Source of the DNA: Streptomyces sp. ASQP_92
Lineage (GTDB): Bacteria; Actinomycetota; Actinomycetes; Streptomycetales; Streptomycetaceae
Assembly: GCF_025399895.1 (NCBI RefSeq)
Contig: NZ_JAODUA010000022.1
Coordinates: 1-64,000 of the forward strand
Direction: 5' to 3'
DNA: 64,000 nucleotides
Position 1 is the first letter of the stretch, and each line of letters opens with the position of its first letter. Below are positions 43,280 through 51,676 of the stretch, in pieces. The position numbers and the translations under genes are program-made. Below the pieces are notes generated by a model, which was not told the origin of the DNA, did not search any database, and was given only the letters and a program-made list of their open reading frames with translations.

Positions 43280-44419
43280 TCAGCGCCCCCGCTTCAGCAG
43301 CCCGTTCGCCCGCCCCTCCGCCCCCTTCGCCTTCCACTCCCGCCGAATCTCCGCCCTCAACCGCGCATCCGTCTTCGCCACGATGCGCTGGTTCTCGCGC
43401 AGCAGCTTGCGGTAGCTGTCGAGGCGGCGCTCCGCCAGTGAGCCGTCCTCGACGGCCGCGAGCACCGCGCAGCCCGGCTCCGCCCCGTGCGCGCAGTCGT
43501 GGAAGCGGCAGTCCGCGGCCAGTTCCTCGATCTCGGCGAAGACCTGGCCGACGCCGCTCTGCGCGTCGTACAGGCCGACACCGCGCAGCCCGGGGGTGTC
43601 GATGAGGACGCCGCCGCCGGGCAGCACCAGCAGGTTGCGGGTGGTCGTAGTGTGGCGGCCCTTGCCGTCCACGTCACGGGCGGCCTGCACCTCCATCACC
43701 TCCGCGCCGAGCAGCGCGTTGGCGAGCGTGGACTTGCCCGCGCCGGACTGCCCGAGCAGCACACTGGTGCCGCCCGCGACGACCGCGGCGAGGATCTCGA
43801 TGCCCTCGCCGGTGGTCGCGCTGACCGGCAGGACCTGTACGCCGGGCGCGGCCGTTTCGACGTCCCGGACGAGGTAGGACAGCCCGACCGGGTCGGGGAC
43901 CAGGTCGGCCTTGGTGAGGACGACGAGCGGCTGGGCGCCCGACTCCCAGGCCAGGGCGAGGAAGCGCTCGATGCGGCCGAGGTCGAGTTCGACGGCGAGC
44001 GACACCGCGATGATCGCGTGGTCGACGTTGGCCGCCAGGATCTGCGCCTCGGACCGGTTGGAGGAGGTGCTGCGCACGAACGCGGTGCGGCGCGGCAGAT
44101 AGGCACGGACGAAGCGGGGGTCGCCGCCCGGTTCGACGACGGCCCAGTCACCGGTGCAGATCACCCGCATCGGGTCGTGCGGGGTGACATACGCGGTGTC
44201 GGCGCGCAGGGTGCCGTCGGCGGTCGCCACGTCGCACTGGCCACGATCGACCCGGACGACGCGGCCGGGCACCAGGCCCTGTTCGGCGTAGGGGGCGAAC
44301 TCGGCGGCCCAGGCGTCGTCCCAGCCGTACGCGGCGAGCGGACGCGACGGGGCGGAGGTGTTGAACCCCCAGCTACCGAGGGCGGAGGTGTTGAACGGGG
44401 TGGAGAACGAGGAAGACAA
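43280..44419 (-). CDS. rsgA: Ribosome small-subunit-dependent GTPase A, RsgA (379 aa)
   Basis: Circularly permuted GTPase assisting 30S maturation. An OB-fold N-terminus is followed by the G domain in permuted order: TKADLV (G4), GQSGAGKST (G1, near 232), TTTTRN (G2) and DTPGLRG (G3). The C-terminal zinc region reads CRFHDCAHGAEPGC, with its conserved Cys and His. The first ~30 residues contain a duplicated FNTSA block not usual for the family (DNA repeat TTCAACACCTCCGCC twice). The TTG at 44419 is the only plausible start before the Tyr-Gly-Trp-Asp motif. A small ORF lies 60 bp upstream. Confidence 0.93.
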   Translation of the reverse strand: MSSSFSTPFNTSALGSWGFNTSAPSRPLAAYGWDDAWAAEFAPYAEQGLVPGRVVRVDRGQCDVATADGTLRADTAYVTPHDPMRVICTGDWAVVEPGGDPRFVRAYLPRRTAFVRSTSSNRSEAQILAANVDHAIIAVSLAVELDLGRIERFLALAWESGAQPLVVLTKADLVPDPVGLSYLVRDVETAAPGVQVLPVSATTGEGIEILAAVVAGGTSVLLGQSGAGKSTLANALLGAEVMEVQAARDVDGKGRHTTTTRNLLVLPGGGVLIDTPGLRGVGLYDAQSGVGQVFAEIEELAADCRFHDCAHGAEPGCAVLAAVEDGSLAERRLDSYRKLLRENQRIVAKTDARLRAEIRREWKAKGAEGRANGLLKRGR

Positions 44420-44479
44420 GGGGGACCCTTCGAAGGGCGGTCCCGGCGGCGCGCTGCGAGCGCGCGGTTCGCTTGGGTG

Positions 44480-44551
44480 TCAGCCGGAGACCACAGGGGT
44501 GGGAACGATGAACTCCTGAATGCGGGCAGTGCCCGTCACCGTGACCGTCAT
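44480..44551 (-). CDS. Possible 23-aa peptide upstream of rsgA
   Basis: Starts MTVTVTGTARIQEF and ends with PTPVVSG. Upstream is an unusually strong, doubled ribosome site (AGGAGGTGAGG, then ATTG). The same frame extends further upstream to an ATG near 44625, so the coding unit could be longer (about 48 aa). No homology is recognised. A leader peptide controlling rsgA is one possibility. Confidence 0.4.
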   Translation of the reverse strand: MTVTVTGTARIQEFIVPTPVVSG

Positions 44552-44714
44552 CAATGTCCTCACCTCCTGCTTCTTCTCCACGAACCGACATCGCTCGCCG
44601 TCGCGCGAGCGGATGAGCAGAACCATAACCACGCCCCGGGCGCGGCACCACCGAATTAACGGCATCACCGGCTCACCGCGGGGAACGGGCCGGCCCCGGT
44701 GGGAGTCTGGGGTC

Positions 44715-45893
44715 ATGGACGACCCGACGCAGGACCCCCGCTTCCACCAGGACCCCTACCCCGCGTACGCCGCCCTGCGGTCCGGGTGCCCGGTGCGGCG
44801 CCTCGCCAACGGGCCCGGCGGGCACGCCAGTTATGTGGTCACCGGCTACGCGGAAGCCCGGGAGGCCCTCGCGGATCCTCGACTGTCGAAGGACACGGCC
44901 GCCTTCTTCGCGGGCACGGGCTCGTCGCGGCGGCTGCACCCCGCGGTGGCGCAGACCATGCTGGCCTCTGATCCGCCCCGGCACACCCGGCTGCGCAAGC
45001 TGGTCACCAGGGCGTTCACGCCGGGGGCCGTCGCGGAGCTGCGCCCGTTCGTCGCCCGGGTCACCGACGAGCTGCTGGACGGGTGGCCCGTCGGCCAACA
45101 GGTAGATTTCGTGGCCGACTTGGCGGTGCCGCTGCCGGTCGTCGTGATCTGCGAGCTGCTCGGGGTGCCGCGGGCGGACAGGCCGGATGTGCGGCGCTGG
45201 TCGGGAGAGCTGTTCGCGGCGGGACGCCCCGACGTCATCGACGCGGCCTCGCACTCCCTCGCCGAGTACATGACGGGCCTCATCGCCGCCAGGCGCCTGG
45301 ACCCGGGTGACCGCCTCCTCGACCGGCTTGTCGCGGCTCGCGACGGCGACGACCGCCTGAGCGAGGAGGAGTTGGTCTCGCTCGCCGTGCTGCTGCTCGT
45401 GGCCGGGCACGAGACCACCACCCACTTCCTCGGCAACGCCGCCCTCGCGCTGCTCCAGCACCCCGCCGAGCTCGACCGTCTCCGTAAGGATCCGGACGGC
45501 GTCCGGGCCATGCTGGAGGAGCTGCTCCGGTTCGACTCTCCGGTCGGCACGGCCACGTTCAGGTTCACCACCGAGCCCGTCACGCTCGGCGGCACGGACA
45601 TCCCGGCCGGAGTCCCGGTCGTGGTCGCGCTCGGAGCGGCCAATCGCGACCCACGGCGCTTCCCGCGGCCGGACCTGCTCGACCGGGACCGGGACGCCTC
45701 CGGACATCTCGGCTTCGGCCACGGCATCCACCGCTGCGTCGGCGCTCCCCTGGCCATGGCCGAGGCGGAGATCGCGCTGCGAGCGGTCCTGGTGCGCTTC
45801 CCCGGCATCCGGCTCGCCGTGGCGCCCGATCGACTTGAATGGCGGCGCACCCGGCTGGTCCGTGGGCTGACCTCGCTGCCGGTTCTGACGTAG
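44715..45893 (+). CDS. Cytochrome P450 (392 aa)
   Basis: Soluble bacterial class-I heme monooxygenase. It begins MDDPTQDPRFHQDPYPAYAAL. The I-helix motif is AGHETT (230-235), the K-helix ExxR is E269-x2-R272 and the heme loop is FGHGIHRCVGAPLAMAE with Cys341 as the iron ligand. Length is typical. No ferredoxin or ferredoxin reductase gene is adjacent, so electrons come from elsewhere. The best family resemblance seems to be CYP107/CYP105-like, but I cannot assign it. The end of the gene abuts a short tandem repeat (CTGTCCTGACGTG). Confidence 0.93.
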   Translation: MDDPTQDPRFHQDPYPAYAALRSGCPVRRLANGPGGHASYVVTGYAEAREALADPRLSKDTAAFFAGTGSSRRLHPAVAQTMLASDPPRHTRLRKLVTRAFTPGAVAELRPFVARVTDELLDGWPVGQQVDFVADLAVPLPVVVICELLGVPRADRPDVRRWSGELFAAGRPDVIDAASHSLAEYMTGLIAARRLDPGDRLLDRLVAARDGDDRLSEEELVSLAVLLLVAGHETTTHFLGNAALALLQHPAELDRLRKDPDGVRAMLEELLRFDSPVGTATFRFTTEPVTLGGTDIPAGVPVVVALGAANRDPRRFPRPDLLDRDRDASGHLGFGHGIHRCVGAPLAMAEAEIALRAVLVRFPGIRLAVAPDRLEWRRTRLVRGLTSLPVLT

Positions 45894-45896
45894 CAC

Positions 45897-45987
45897 CTGT
45901 CCTGACGTGGCCATCTGTCCTGACGTGTCCGCCTGTCCCGACTAGCCGCTCCGCGCGTCGTCGACAGCCGCTCCGTGCGTCGTCGAG
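45897..45987. repeat. Short tandem repeats after the P450 gene
   Basis: Three 18-bp units begin CTGTCC(T/C)GAC at 45897, 45915 and 45933. They are followed by two 22-bp units AGCCGCTCCG(C/T)GCGTCGTCGA at 45944 and 45966. The preceding TTCTGACGTAGCAC, which holds the P450 stop, looks like a diverged first unit. Confidence 0.7.
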
Positions 45988-46027
45988 TCGTCGGCGCGGC
46001 CGCGCCGGCGGCTTCGTACGCCCCCGT

Positions 46028-47254
46028 TCAGCGCTGGTAGACGGCGATGCCGTTGGGGACGCGTCGCTGCTGGCCGTGGTCGAGGGTGTTGCGTACGGTC
46101 AGGCGGTCCGTCGCCGGGTCGCGGGTGACGAGGGTGGTGGAGGCGCCGCCGTCGAGGAAGAGGCCCTCGTCGCACTTCAAGGACGCCAGAAATCGGGCGA
46201 GTTCGGCGACGGTGAGGCCGGTGGCGGTGCCTTCGCGGCCGTCGGTGGCCACCAGGCGCAGCAGATGCCCGTCGTCCGCGAGCGCGGCGGCGGTCCGCGG
46301 CTCCGCGGTGACTTCGTCCAGACCGGGCAGCGGCACCTGATCCTTGAGGAGCGGATAGGCGCCGAGGGCGAAGTCGAACGGGACGTCGCCGGTGGAACCG
46401 AGGCGGTAGTCGACCGAGACGGGGGTGCCGGGCGTCAGGGCGCGCAGGGCTTGGGCGCCCTGTTCGCGTCCCAGCAGGACGAGCGACCCGGCCGGGATGG
46501 GGCCACTGCCCGGGGTGGCGGCGGTAGTGGCGACGCGCCCGTCGCGGACGGTGACCTCGAAGGTGTCGCGGGTGCAGGGCGCGGACCGCTGGCGGTCGGT
46601 CCCGCAGGCCGCTCGCGCGCGGGAGGCGCTGCCCCAGTCCGGGGTGAAGACCCCGATGGACCCTTCGGGAAGGGCGTACTGGTTGAGGCCGCCGAGCGCC
46701 AACGAGCGCTGTGCGGTGCGGAGTTGACCGTTGAGCGGGAGGCGGGCGGTGCGGGCGCGGCCGTCCGGGCCGACACCCAGGACGTCCTCGCCACTGGCGT
46801 CGGCCGGCATCTTCCAGCCGAACCGCTGGCTTCGGGGCACCGCGCCCTTCAGGGGCTGCCCGTGCAGGACGGCTGCCCCGGACGCCGAACCCGTGGCGGC
46901 GATGCCGGGGTGCTCCCCCTCGGTCATGTTGAAGAAGTCGCCGTTGATGGCGGCGACGGCCCCCTGCTTCTCGGCCATGGCGGACACCGACGCCCGGTCG
47001 GTGACGGTCCCGGCGTGCAGCAGACCGGCCCCGACCCCGGCGTGGCGCAGGTCGACGGTCACCAGGTGGACCCGGCTCGGGCCGTGGCCGGTCCGCAGGG
47101 TGAAGAGCTGGTAGTCGACGCCCGGGGCGATGTGCTCGACGGCCGGCTCCCGCACGGCGTCCGTCGCGCGCGCCGGCCGGTCGGCACCCACGGTGAGGGT
47201 CGTGGTGAGGCTGAGCAGGAGGACGGCGGCGACAGCGATACGAACCCGGTTCAT
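46028..47254 (-). CDS. Secreted phosphodiester glycosidase family protein, NAGPA domain (408 aa)
   Basis: Starts MNRVRIAVAAVLLLSLTTTL with a signal peptide (about 1-31). The NAGPA-type domain shows AAINGDFFNMTEGEHPGI and a late FLDGGASTTLVTR, matching the DGG-x-ST signature of phosphodiester glycosidases. The fold removes GlcNAc from phosphodiesters; targets such as teichoic-acid or exopolysaccharide sugars are inferred. The ATG at 47254 has only a weak ribosome site (GGTGG). Nothing suggests an operon. Confidence 0.85.
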   Translation of the reverse strand: MNRVRIAVAAVLLLSLTTTLTVGADRPARATDAVREPAVEHIAPGVDYQLFTLRTGHGPSRVHLVTVDLRHAGVGAGLLHAGTVTDRASVSAMAEKQGAVAAINGDFFNMTEGEHPGIAATGSASGAAVLHGQPLKGAVPRSQRFGWKMPADASGEDVLGVGPDGRARTARLPLNGQLRTAQRSLALGGLNQYALPEGSIGVFTPDWGSASRARAACGTDRQRSAPCTRDTFEVTVRDGRVATTAATPGSGPIPAGSLVLLGREQGAQALRALTPGTPVSVDYRLGSTGDVPFDFALGAYPLLKDQVPLPGLDEVTAEPRTAAALADDGHLLRLVATDGREGTATGLTVAELARFLASLKCDEGLFLDGGASTTLVTRDPATDRLTVRNTLDHGQQRRVPNGIAVYQR

Positions 47255-47382
47255 GCCGCCACCGTGATGCCGGTGCGAGTCGTGCCCCGGGAGGCGCGCG
47301 TGCCGGTTGCCCGGTGACACCCGCGCGGGCGCACCCCGCGTACCGCCCGGGGAAGGAGCGCGGGGATCAGCGGCATCGTTCG

Positions 47383-47495
47383 TCCCTGGGGGAGGATTCG
47401 GCCCGGCCCGTCGGCCGCCAACAGGCCGGCGGTGTGCCGGACGCGACCAGGCGGCCCTGGTCGAGTACGTGGACGAGGTCGGCGTGCCAGCTCTC
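47383..47495 (-). pseudogene. Frameshifted remnant of an ABC-exporter ATPase C-terminus
   Basis: On the minus strand one frame reads WHADLVHVLDQGRLVASGT and, after a frame change at the GGC-ACA-CC junction, AGLLAADGPGRILPQG. Together they match the ordinary end of ABC ATPases (…HADxVxVLDxGRxVExGTHxxLLAADGPYxRL). Upstream and downstream sequence no longer resembles the family. It is a small relic of a deleted exporter gene. Confidence 0.6.
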
Positions 47496-47701
47496 CCGCC
47501 CCGCTCGGCCCCTGCGCCGCGCCACTCTTGAGGGCGACGCCGGATCAGGACAGCTTTTCGGGTCGCGTCCGCCATCGCCCCGGGGCCCGGCCGCGCACGG
47601 TTCCGTGAGCTCCAACTGCCTTCGTGCGGCGCCCAGTTGAGGGCAGGCAACCCGGCTCGGCACGGGTGCGGCACGGGAGGCGCGGCGACCGCACCCTTTA
47701 T

Positions 47702-47717
47702 TTGCGTATCAGCGCAA
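47702..47717. promoter_or_regulatory. TTGC-N8-GCAA palindrome upstream of the ABC importer
   Basis: TTGCG-TATCAG-CGCAA in an A/T-rich patch (TTTATTTGCGTATCAGCGCAATAA), about 320 bp before the permease. The same TTGC-N8-GCAA pattern overlaps the ArsR start codon (51634) and lies upstream of the GAF regulator (54721). Confidence 0.45.
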
Positions 47718-47779
47718 TAACCGGCAGACTGCACAGGTCACCAAAAGCCGCATCGCCGACATCACGGAAGGGGGCAGCC

Positions 47780-47827
47780 ATGGACGCCGAGCCTCCCAGT
47801 CCGCGCCGCCCCATCGGCCGCGCCTGA
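47780..47827 (+). CDS. Possible 15-aa leader ORF before the ABC importer
   Basis: ATG after GGAAGGGGGCAGCC, product MDAEPPSPRRPIGRA. The ribosome site is good but the ORF is too short to judge by itself. It lies between the palindrome at 47702 and the permease, where a leader peptide would sit. Confidence 0.25.
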   Translation: MDAEPPSPRRPIGRA

Positions 47828-48035
47828 GCCCTCCGCCACCTCCCGGCATCCGCGACGGGATGCTCCGTGGTGATCCGGGGCCCGGGCGACGGCTCGGTGC
47901 GGGCAGCAGGTTTCCAGGGCCCCCGAGGGCCCCCTGCCCCTTCCCTTTCTCACCACACCGGGCTCCGCCGCGTCGGGGTGCGCGCTCGCGCCCCCGGGAC
48001 CGCTGTGCCCACAGTGTGGTCGGAGGTTTCTTGTG

Positions 48036-49784
48036 ATGTCGTTCAAGACGAGTGGCCCCGCGCCGCGGGCCGCCTCCCGTTTCACCGGGCGCCTGGCCCG
48101 GCTGAGCTGGGTCGACGCGGTGGTCGCCGCCGCCGTGCTCGTGCTCTTCTATGTAGTTCTCCAGGTCGGCCACGGCACCACGGTCCGGTTCTCCACCGAT
48201 CAGTCGATCAAGGTCGACACCGATCCGGCCGCCTTGCCGTACGACGCCGCGCGCTCGCTGCTGCGGATGTTCGTCGCGCTCGCCGCCTCGGTCGTCTTCA
48301 CCTTCGGCTACGCGCTGGCCGCCGCCAAGAGCCGGCGTCTGGAACGCGTCCTGATCCCGGCGCTCGACATCCTCCAGTCGGTGCCGGTGCTCGGCTTCCT
48401 CACGGTCGCCGTCAGCGGGTTCATCGCCCTGTTCCCGGGCTCCCTGCTGGGCCTGGAATGCGCGTCGATCTTCGCGATCTTCACCTCGCAGGCCTGGAAC
48501 ATGACGTTCGGCTTCTACCACTCGCTGACCTCGCTGCCGCGTGAACTCGACGAGCTGTCACGGTCGTTCAGGTTCACCCGCTGGATGCGGTTCTGGCGCG
48601 TGGAGCTGCCGTCCGGGATGATCGGCCTCGTCTGGAACGGCATGATGAGCTTCGGCGGAGGCTGGTTCTTCCTCGTCGCCTCCGAGGCGATCAGCGTCAA
48701 CAACAAGGACTACGCGCTGCCCGGCGTCGGCTCGTACGCGGGCGCCGCCATCGCCGACGGCGACCTCGGCAAGGTCGGCTGGGCCATCCTCACCATGGCC
48801 GTCATGGTCGTCGGCGTGAACTTCCTCTTCTGGCGGCCGCTGACCGCCTGGGCCGAGAAGTTCAAGAACGAGCAGTCCCGGGCGGGCGAGATCCAGCGCT
48901 CGGTCGTCCTGGACTTCCTGCGCCGCTCCCACTGGCCCCAACTGCTCGGGACGGCGCTGCGGCCCGTGGGCCGCGCCCTGGGCCGCGCGGGCCGCCTCCT
49001 GGGCACCGACGACCGGCCACTGATCGTGGACCGAGCGCGCCGGCGCACCGGGGACATCACGTTCACCGTCGTCGCGGGCGGCCTCATCCTGTGGGGCCTG
49101 TTCGACCTCGGCCGCTACCTCCACCACGAGACGGGCCTCGGCGTCTTCGGCGAACCGCTGCTCCTCGGCCTCGCGACACTGGCGCGGGTGGTGGTCCTGG
49201 TGGCCGCGGCCACCGTGGTCTGGGTGCCGATCGGCGTGTGGATCGGGTTCTCGCCGCGGCTGACCCGGATCGCCCAGCCCGTGGTGCAGGTCCTCGCGAG
49301 TTTCCCCGCCAACTTCCTCTTCCCGCTGGCCGTCTGGTTCTTCCTGAAGACGGGCCTGTCCATCGACGTCGGCGGCATCCTTTTGATGGCGCTCGGCGCC
49401 CAGTGGTACATCCTCTTCAACACCATCGCGGGCGCCATGTCGATCCCCGCCGATCTGCGCGAGGCCATGGACGACCTGGGCGTCCGGGGCCTTCGGCGCT
49501 GGAAGCGGCTGATCCTGCCCGGCGTCTTCCCGGCGTACGTCACCGGTGGCATCACCGCGTCGGGCGGCGCCTGGAACGCCTCGATCGTCGCGGAGGTGGT
49601 CACCTTCGGCGGCACGACCCTGACGGCCACCGGACTCGGCGCGTACATCGCGAAGGCCACCGCGGCCGGCGACTTCCCGCATCTGCTCGCGGGCGTGGCG
49701 GTGATGAGCCTGTACGTCGTCGGCCTCAACCGCCTGCTGTGGCACCGCCTGTACCGGCTCGCCGACACCCGCTTCGCCCTCTGA
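48036..49784 (+). CDS. ABC importer permease, two fused NitT/TauT-type domains (582 aa)
   Basis: Integral membrane protein with two permease halves, each with about five membrane helices and an EAA-type loop contacting the ATPase. In the first half the loop is around ELDELSRSFRFTRWMRFWRVELPSG (about 168-192); in the second it is LREAMDDLGVRGLRRWKRLILPG. The architecture matches the nitrate/sulfonate/taurine (NitT/TauT) class, here as a fused dimer. GGAGG precedes both the GTG at 48033 and the ATG at 48036. It is followed 27 bp later by its ATPase. No substrate-binding protein is encoded nearby. Substrate unknown. Confidence 0.87.
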   Translation: MSFKTSGPAPRAASRFTGRLARLSWVDAVVAAAVLVLFYVVLQVGHGTTVRFSTDQSIKVDTDPAALPYDAARSLLRMFVALAASVVFTFGYALAAAKSRRLERVLIPALDILQSVPVLGFLTVAVSGFIALFPGSLLGLECASIFAIFTSQAWNMTFGFYHSLTSLPRELDELSRSFRFTRWMRFWRVELPSGMIGLVWNGMMSFGGGWFFLVASEAISVNNKDYALPGVGSYAGAAIADGDLGKVGWAILTMAVMVVGVNFLFWRPLTAWAEKFKNEQSRAGEIQRSVVLDFLRRSHWPQLLGTALRPVGRALGRAGRLLGTDDRPLIVDRARRRTGDITFTVVAGGLILWGLFDLGRYLHHETGLGVFGEPLLLGLATLARVVVLVAAATVVWVPIGVWIGFSPRLTRIAQPVVQVLASFPANFLFPLAVWFFLKTGLSIDVGGILLMALGAQWYILFNTIAGAMSIPADLREAMDDLGVRGLRRWKRLILPGVFPAYVTGGITASGGAWNASIVAEVVTFGGTTLTATGLGAYIAKATAAGDFPHLLAGVAVMSLYVVGLNRLLWHRLYRLADTRFAL

Positions 49785-49811
49785 CACCCCTGAACTTCTC
49801 GGGAGCCCCTC

Positions 49812-51212
49812 ATGGTTCTGAACACCCTTCGCACCCTGCGCAACGCCCGGCACACGGCCGCCCCGAGGGCGCCCCGCCCGGCCGACGGGGAGATCCTGCT
49901 CGAAACGGTCGGCCTCACCAAGGCGTACGCCGGTGCCGACGGCGAGCTCCCCGTGCTCGGCGGCATCGACCTGACGGTGCGGGCCGGTGAGGTCGTCGCG
50001 CTGCTCGGCAAGTCGGGTTCCGGCAAGTCGACGCTGCTGCGCTGCCTGGCCGGTCTCGTACCCCCGAGCTCCGGCACCGTCTCCTACCGGGGCGCCCCGC
50101 TGACCGGCGCCAACCCGGGCACCGCCATGGTGTTCCAGACCTTCGCGCTGCTGCCCTGGCTGACCGTGCTCCAGAACGTCGAACTGGGCCTGGAGGCGCG
50201 CGGCGTACCGGCGGACGCGCGGGCGACGGCCGCGCGCCAGGCGATCGACCTGATCGGTCTCGACGGCTTCGAGTCGGCGTACCCCAAGGAGCTGTCGGGC
50301 GGCATGCGCCAGCGCGTCGGCTTCGCGCGGGCCCTGGTCGTCGAGCCGGATGTCCTGATGATGGACGAGCCGTTCTCGGCGCTCGACGTGCTGACGGCGG
50401 AGAATCTGCGCGGCGAGCTGATGGAGCTGTGGGAGTCCGGCCAGTTCCCGACCCGGGCGATCGTGCTGGTCACGCACAACATCGAGGAGGCGGTCCTCAT
50501 GGCCGACCGGATCGTGGTGCTCGGCTCACGCCCGTACGGCACGATCCGCGAGACGTTCGAGGTGGGTCTCGATCGGCCGCGCGACCGTGACGCGCCGGCC
50601 TTCGCCGAGCTCATCGACCGGGTCTACCGCACGATGACGGGCCGCACCAAGGACACCCCGCGCCCCGTGCGGGCGGCGGAGGGCTCCGGGCGCCCCGACG
50701 GCGTCGAACCCGAGCGGCGCATCCCCGCGAACACCCCGCTGCCCGCCGCGAGCGTGGACGGCCTGTCCGGACTGGCCGAGATGGTGGCCCACCGCGGGCG
50801 CGGCTGCGACCTCGCGGACCTCGCCGACGACCTCGGCCTGGAGATCGACGACGTACTGCCGCTGGTGGACGCCCTGGAGCTGCTCGGCCTCGCGGCCGTC
50901 ACCGGTGACGATCTCGTCCTGACCGACCGGGGCGCGGCCTTCGCCGGCGCCGATGTCCAGCGCTCGAAGCAGATCTTCGCCGAGGCCGCCCTGGAGGTCC
51001 CTCTGGTCCGCCTGATCACGACGAGCCTGCGGCAGAGCCCCGACGGCACGCTGCGAGCGGGCTTCTTCCGCGATGTGCTGGCCCACCACTACACCAGCGA
51101 ACAGGTGGCCCGGCAGGTCGAGACCGCCACCGACTGGGGCCGGTACGCGGAGCTGTACGCCTATGACGCCGAGCGGGAGGAGTACCGGCTGGACGAGGGC
51201 GCCGCCGCGTGA
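49812..51212 (+). CDS. ABC importer ATPase with C-terminal AAA-associated domain (466 aa)
   Basis: Energises the permease just upstream. The ABC domain (about 28-270) has Walker A GKSGSGKST, Q-loop FQTFALLPWLT, signature LSGGMRQRVGFARAL, Walker B VLMMDEPFSALD and the H-loop VTHNIEEAVL. After a Pro-rich linker (285-320), residues about 325-466 form an AAA-associated C-terminal domain with a winged-helix look (LADLADDLGLEIDDVLPLVD). This domain occurs on ATPases of SBP-lacking NitT/TauT-like importers and may be regulatory. It is convergent with the arsR-type gene. Confidence 0.9.
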   Translation: MVLNTLRTLRNARHTAAPRAPRPADGEILLETVGLTKAYAGADGELPVLGGIDLTVRAGEVVALLGKSGSGKSTLLRCLAGLVPPSSGTVSYRGAPLTGANPGTAMVFQTFALLPWLTVLQNVELGLEARGVPADARATAARQAIDLIGLDGFESAYPKELSGGMRQRVGFARALVVEPDVLMMDEPFSALDVLTAENLRGELMELWESGQFPTRAIVLVTHNIEEAVLMADRIVVLGSRPYGTIRETFEVGLDRPRDRDAPAFAELIDRVYRTMTGRTKDTPRPVRAAEGSGRPDGVEPERRIPANTPLPAASVDGLSGLAEMVAHRGRGCDLADLADDLGLEIDDVLPLVDALELLGLAAVTGDDLVLTDRGAAFAGADVQRSKQIFAEAALEVPLVRLITTSLRQSPDGTLRAGFFRDVLAHHYTSEQVARQVETATDWGRYAELYAYDAEREEYRLDEGAAA

Positions 51213-51246
51213 ACCCCGGGGCCCCGCGTCCGGCGGTTTCGCGGCG

Positions 51247-51645
51247 CTAGTCGGCCACGGGCCGCGCGGCCCTCGCCCGGCGGGCCGCCCGCGCCGGAGC
51301 GGCCGCCTCGGGCGCGGCAGCCGGAACCGCCCCCTCGGGCGATACGGCGAGGGCCACCACGGACGCCTCCTCCAGGAGGGCCCGCACACGCGGCCCGGCC
51401 GCCCGGTAGAAGATCCGGGTGCCGTCCCGGCGCGAGGTGACGAGACCGGCCGCCCGCAGCTTCGCCAGATGCTGCGAGGTCGCGGCGACATGCGCCCCGA
51501 TGAGTTCCGCCAGCGAGCTGACCGGAAGCTCCGCCGCGCCGAGCGCCCACAGAAGGCGGTACCGCGAGGGGTCCGCCACCGCCTTGAGGACGGTGACCGC
51601 CCGCTCGGCCCGCTCGGCGTCCCAGCTCTCTCCTTGCGCTCCCAT
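51247..51645 (-). CDS. ArsR-family winged-helix repressor (132 aa)
   Basis: Begins MGAQGESWDAERAERAV. The winged helix covers about 15-95: LKAVADPSRYRLLWAL, SSLAELIGAHVAATSQHLAKL as recognition region, and DGTRIFYRAAGPRVRALLEEA. Classical metal-binding Cys/His patterns of SmtB/ArsR (CVC, or DxH…H at helix 5) are not seen, so the effector is unclear. The C-terminus is Ala/Arg-rich. TACGCT ends seven bases before the ATG, suggesting a leaderless transcript. A TTGC-N8-GCAA palindrome overlaps the start codon, suggesting autoregulation. Confidence 0.88.
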   Translation of the reverse strand: MGAQGESWDAERAERAVTVLKAVADPSRYRLLWALGAAELPVSSLAELIGAHVAATSQHLAKLRAAGLVTSRRDGTRIFYRAAGPRVRALLEEASVVALAVSPEGAVPAAAPEAAAPARAARRARAARPVAD

Positions 51646-51649
51646 GCAA
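51634..51649. promoter_or_regulatory. TTGC-N8-GCAA palindrome over the arsR start codon
   Basis: TTGC-GCTCCCAT-GCAA (plus strand) covers the ATG. With a leaderless promoter (minus-strand TACGCT) it would sit exactly on the transcription start, a good repressor position. Confidence 0.45.
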
Positions 51650-51676
51650 AGAGCGTAACGCCCGGAGGCAGCCGGT

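Larger units (their letters stand above)
47255..48035. other. 780-bp region with an ABC-ATPase remnant, an operator-like palindrome and a mini-ORF
   Basis: No intact full-length gene. It contains a decayed ABC-ATPase C-terminus (47383-47495, minus), the TTGC-N8-GCAA palindrome at 47702, a 15-codon ORF at 47780 and, before the permease, a GC-rich imperfect hairpin (CAGGG..GGGCCCCCTG, about 47913-47934). The ABC permease ribosome site GGAGG is at the end of the region. Confidence 0.5.

Noticed and set aside
45839..47317. Plus-strand 492-codon frame across the glycosidase gene
   Set aside because: Antisense of the NAGPA protein; Gly/Arg/Val-rich and without motifs.
47780..47827. Fifteen-codon ORF as a proven leader peptide
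   Set aside because: Too short for judgement from one sequence; listed with low confidence and not as a finding.
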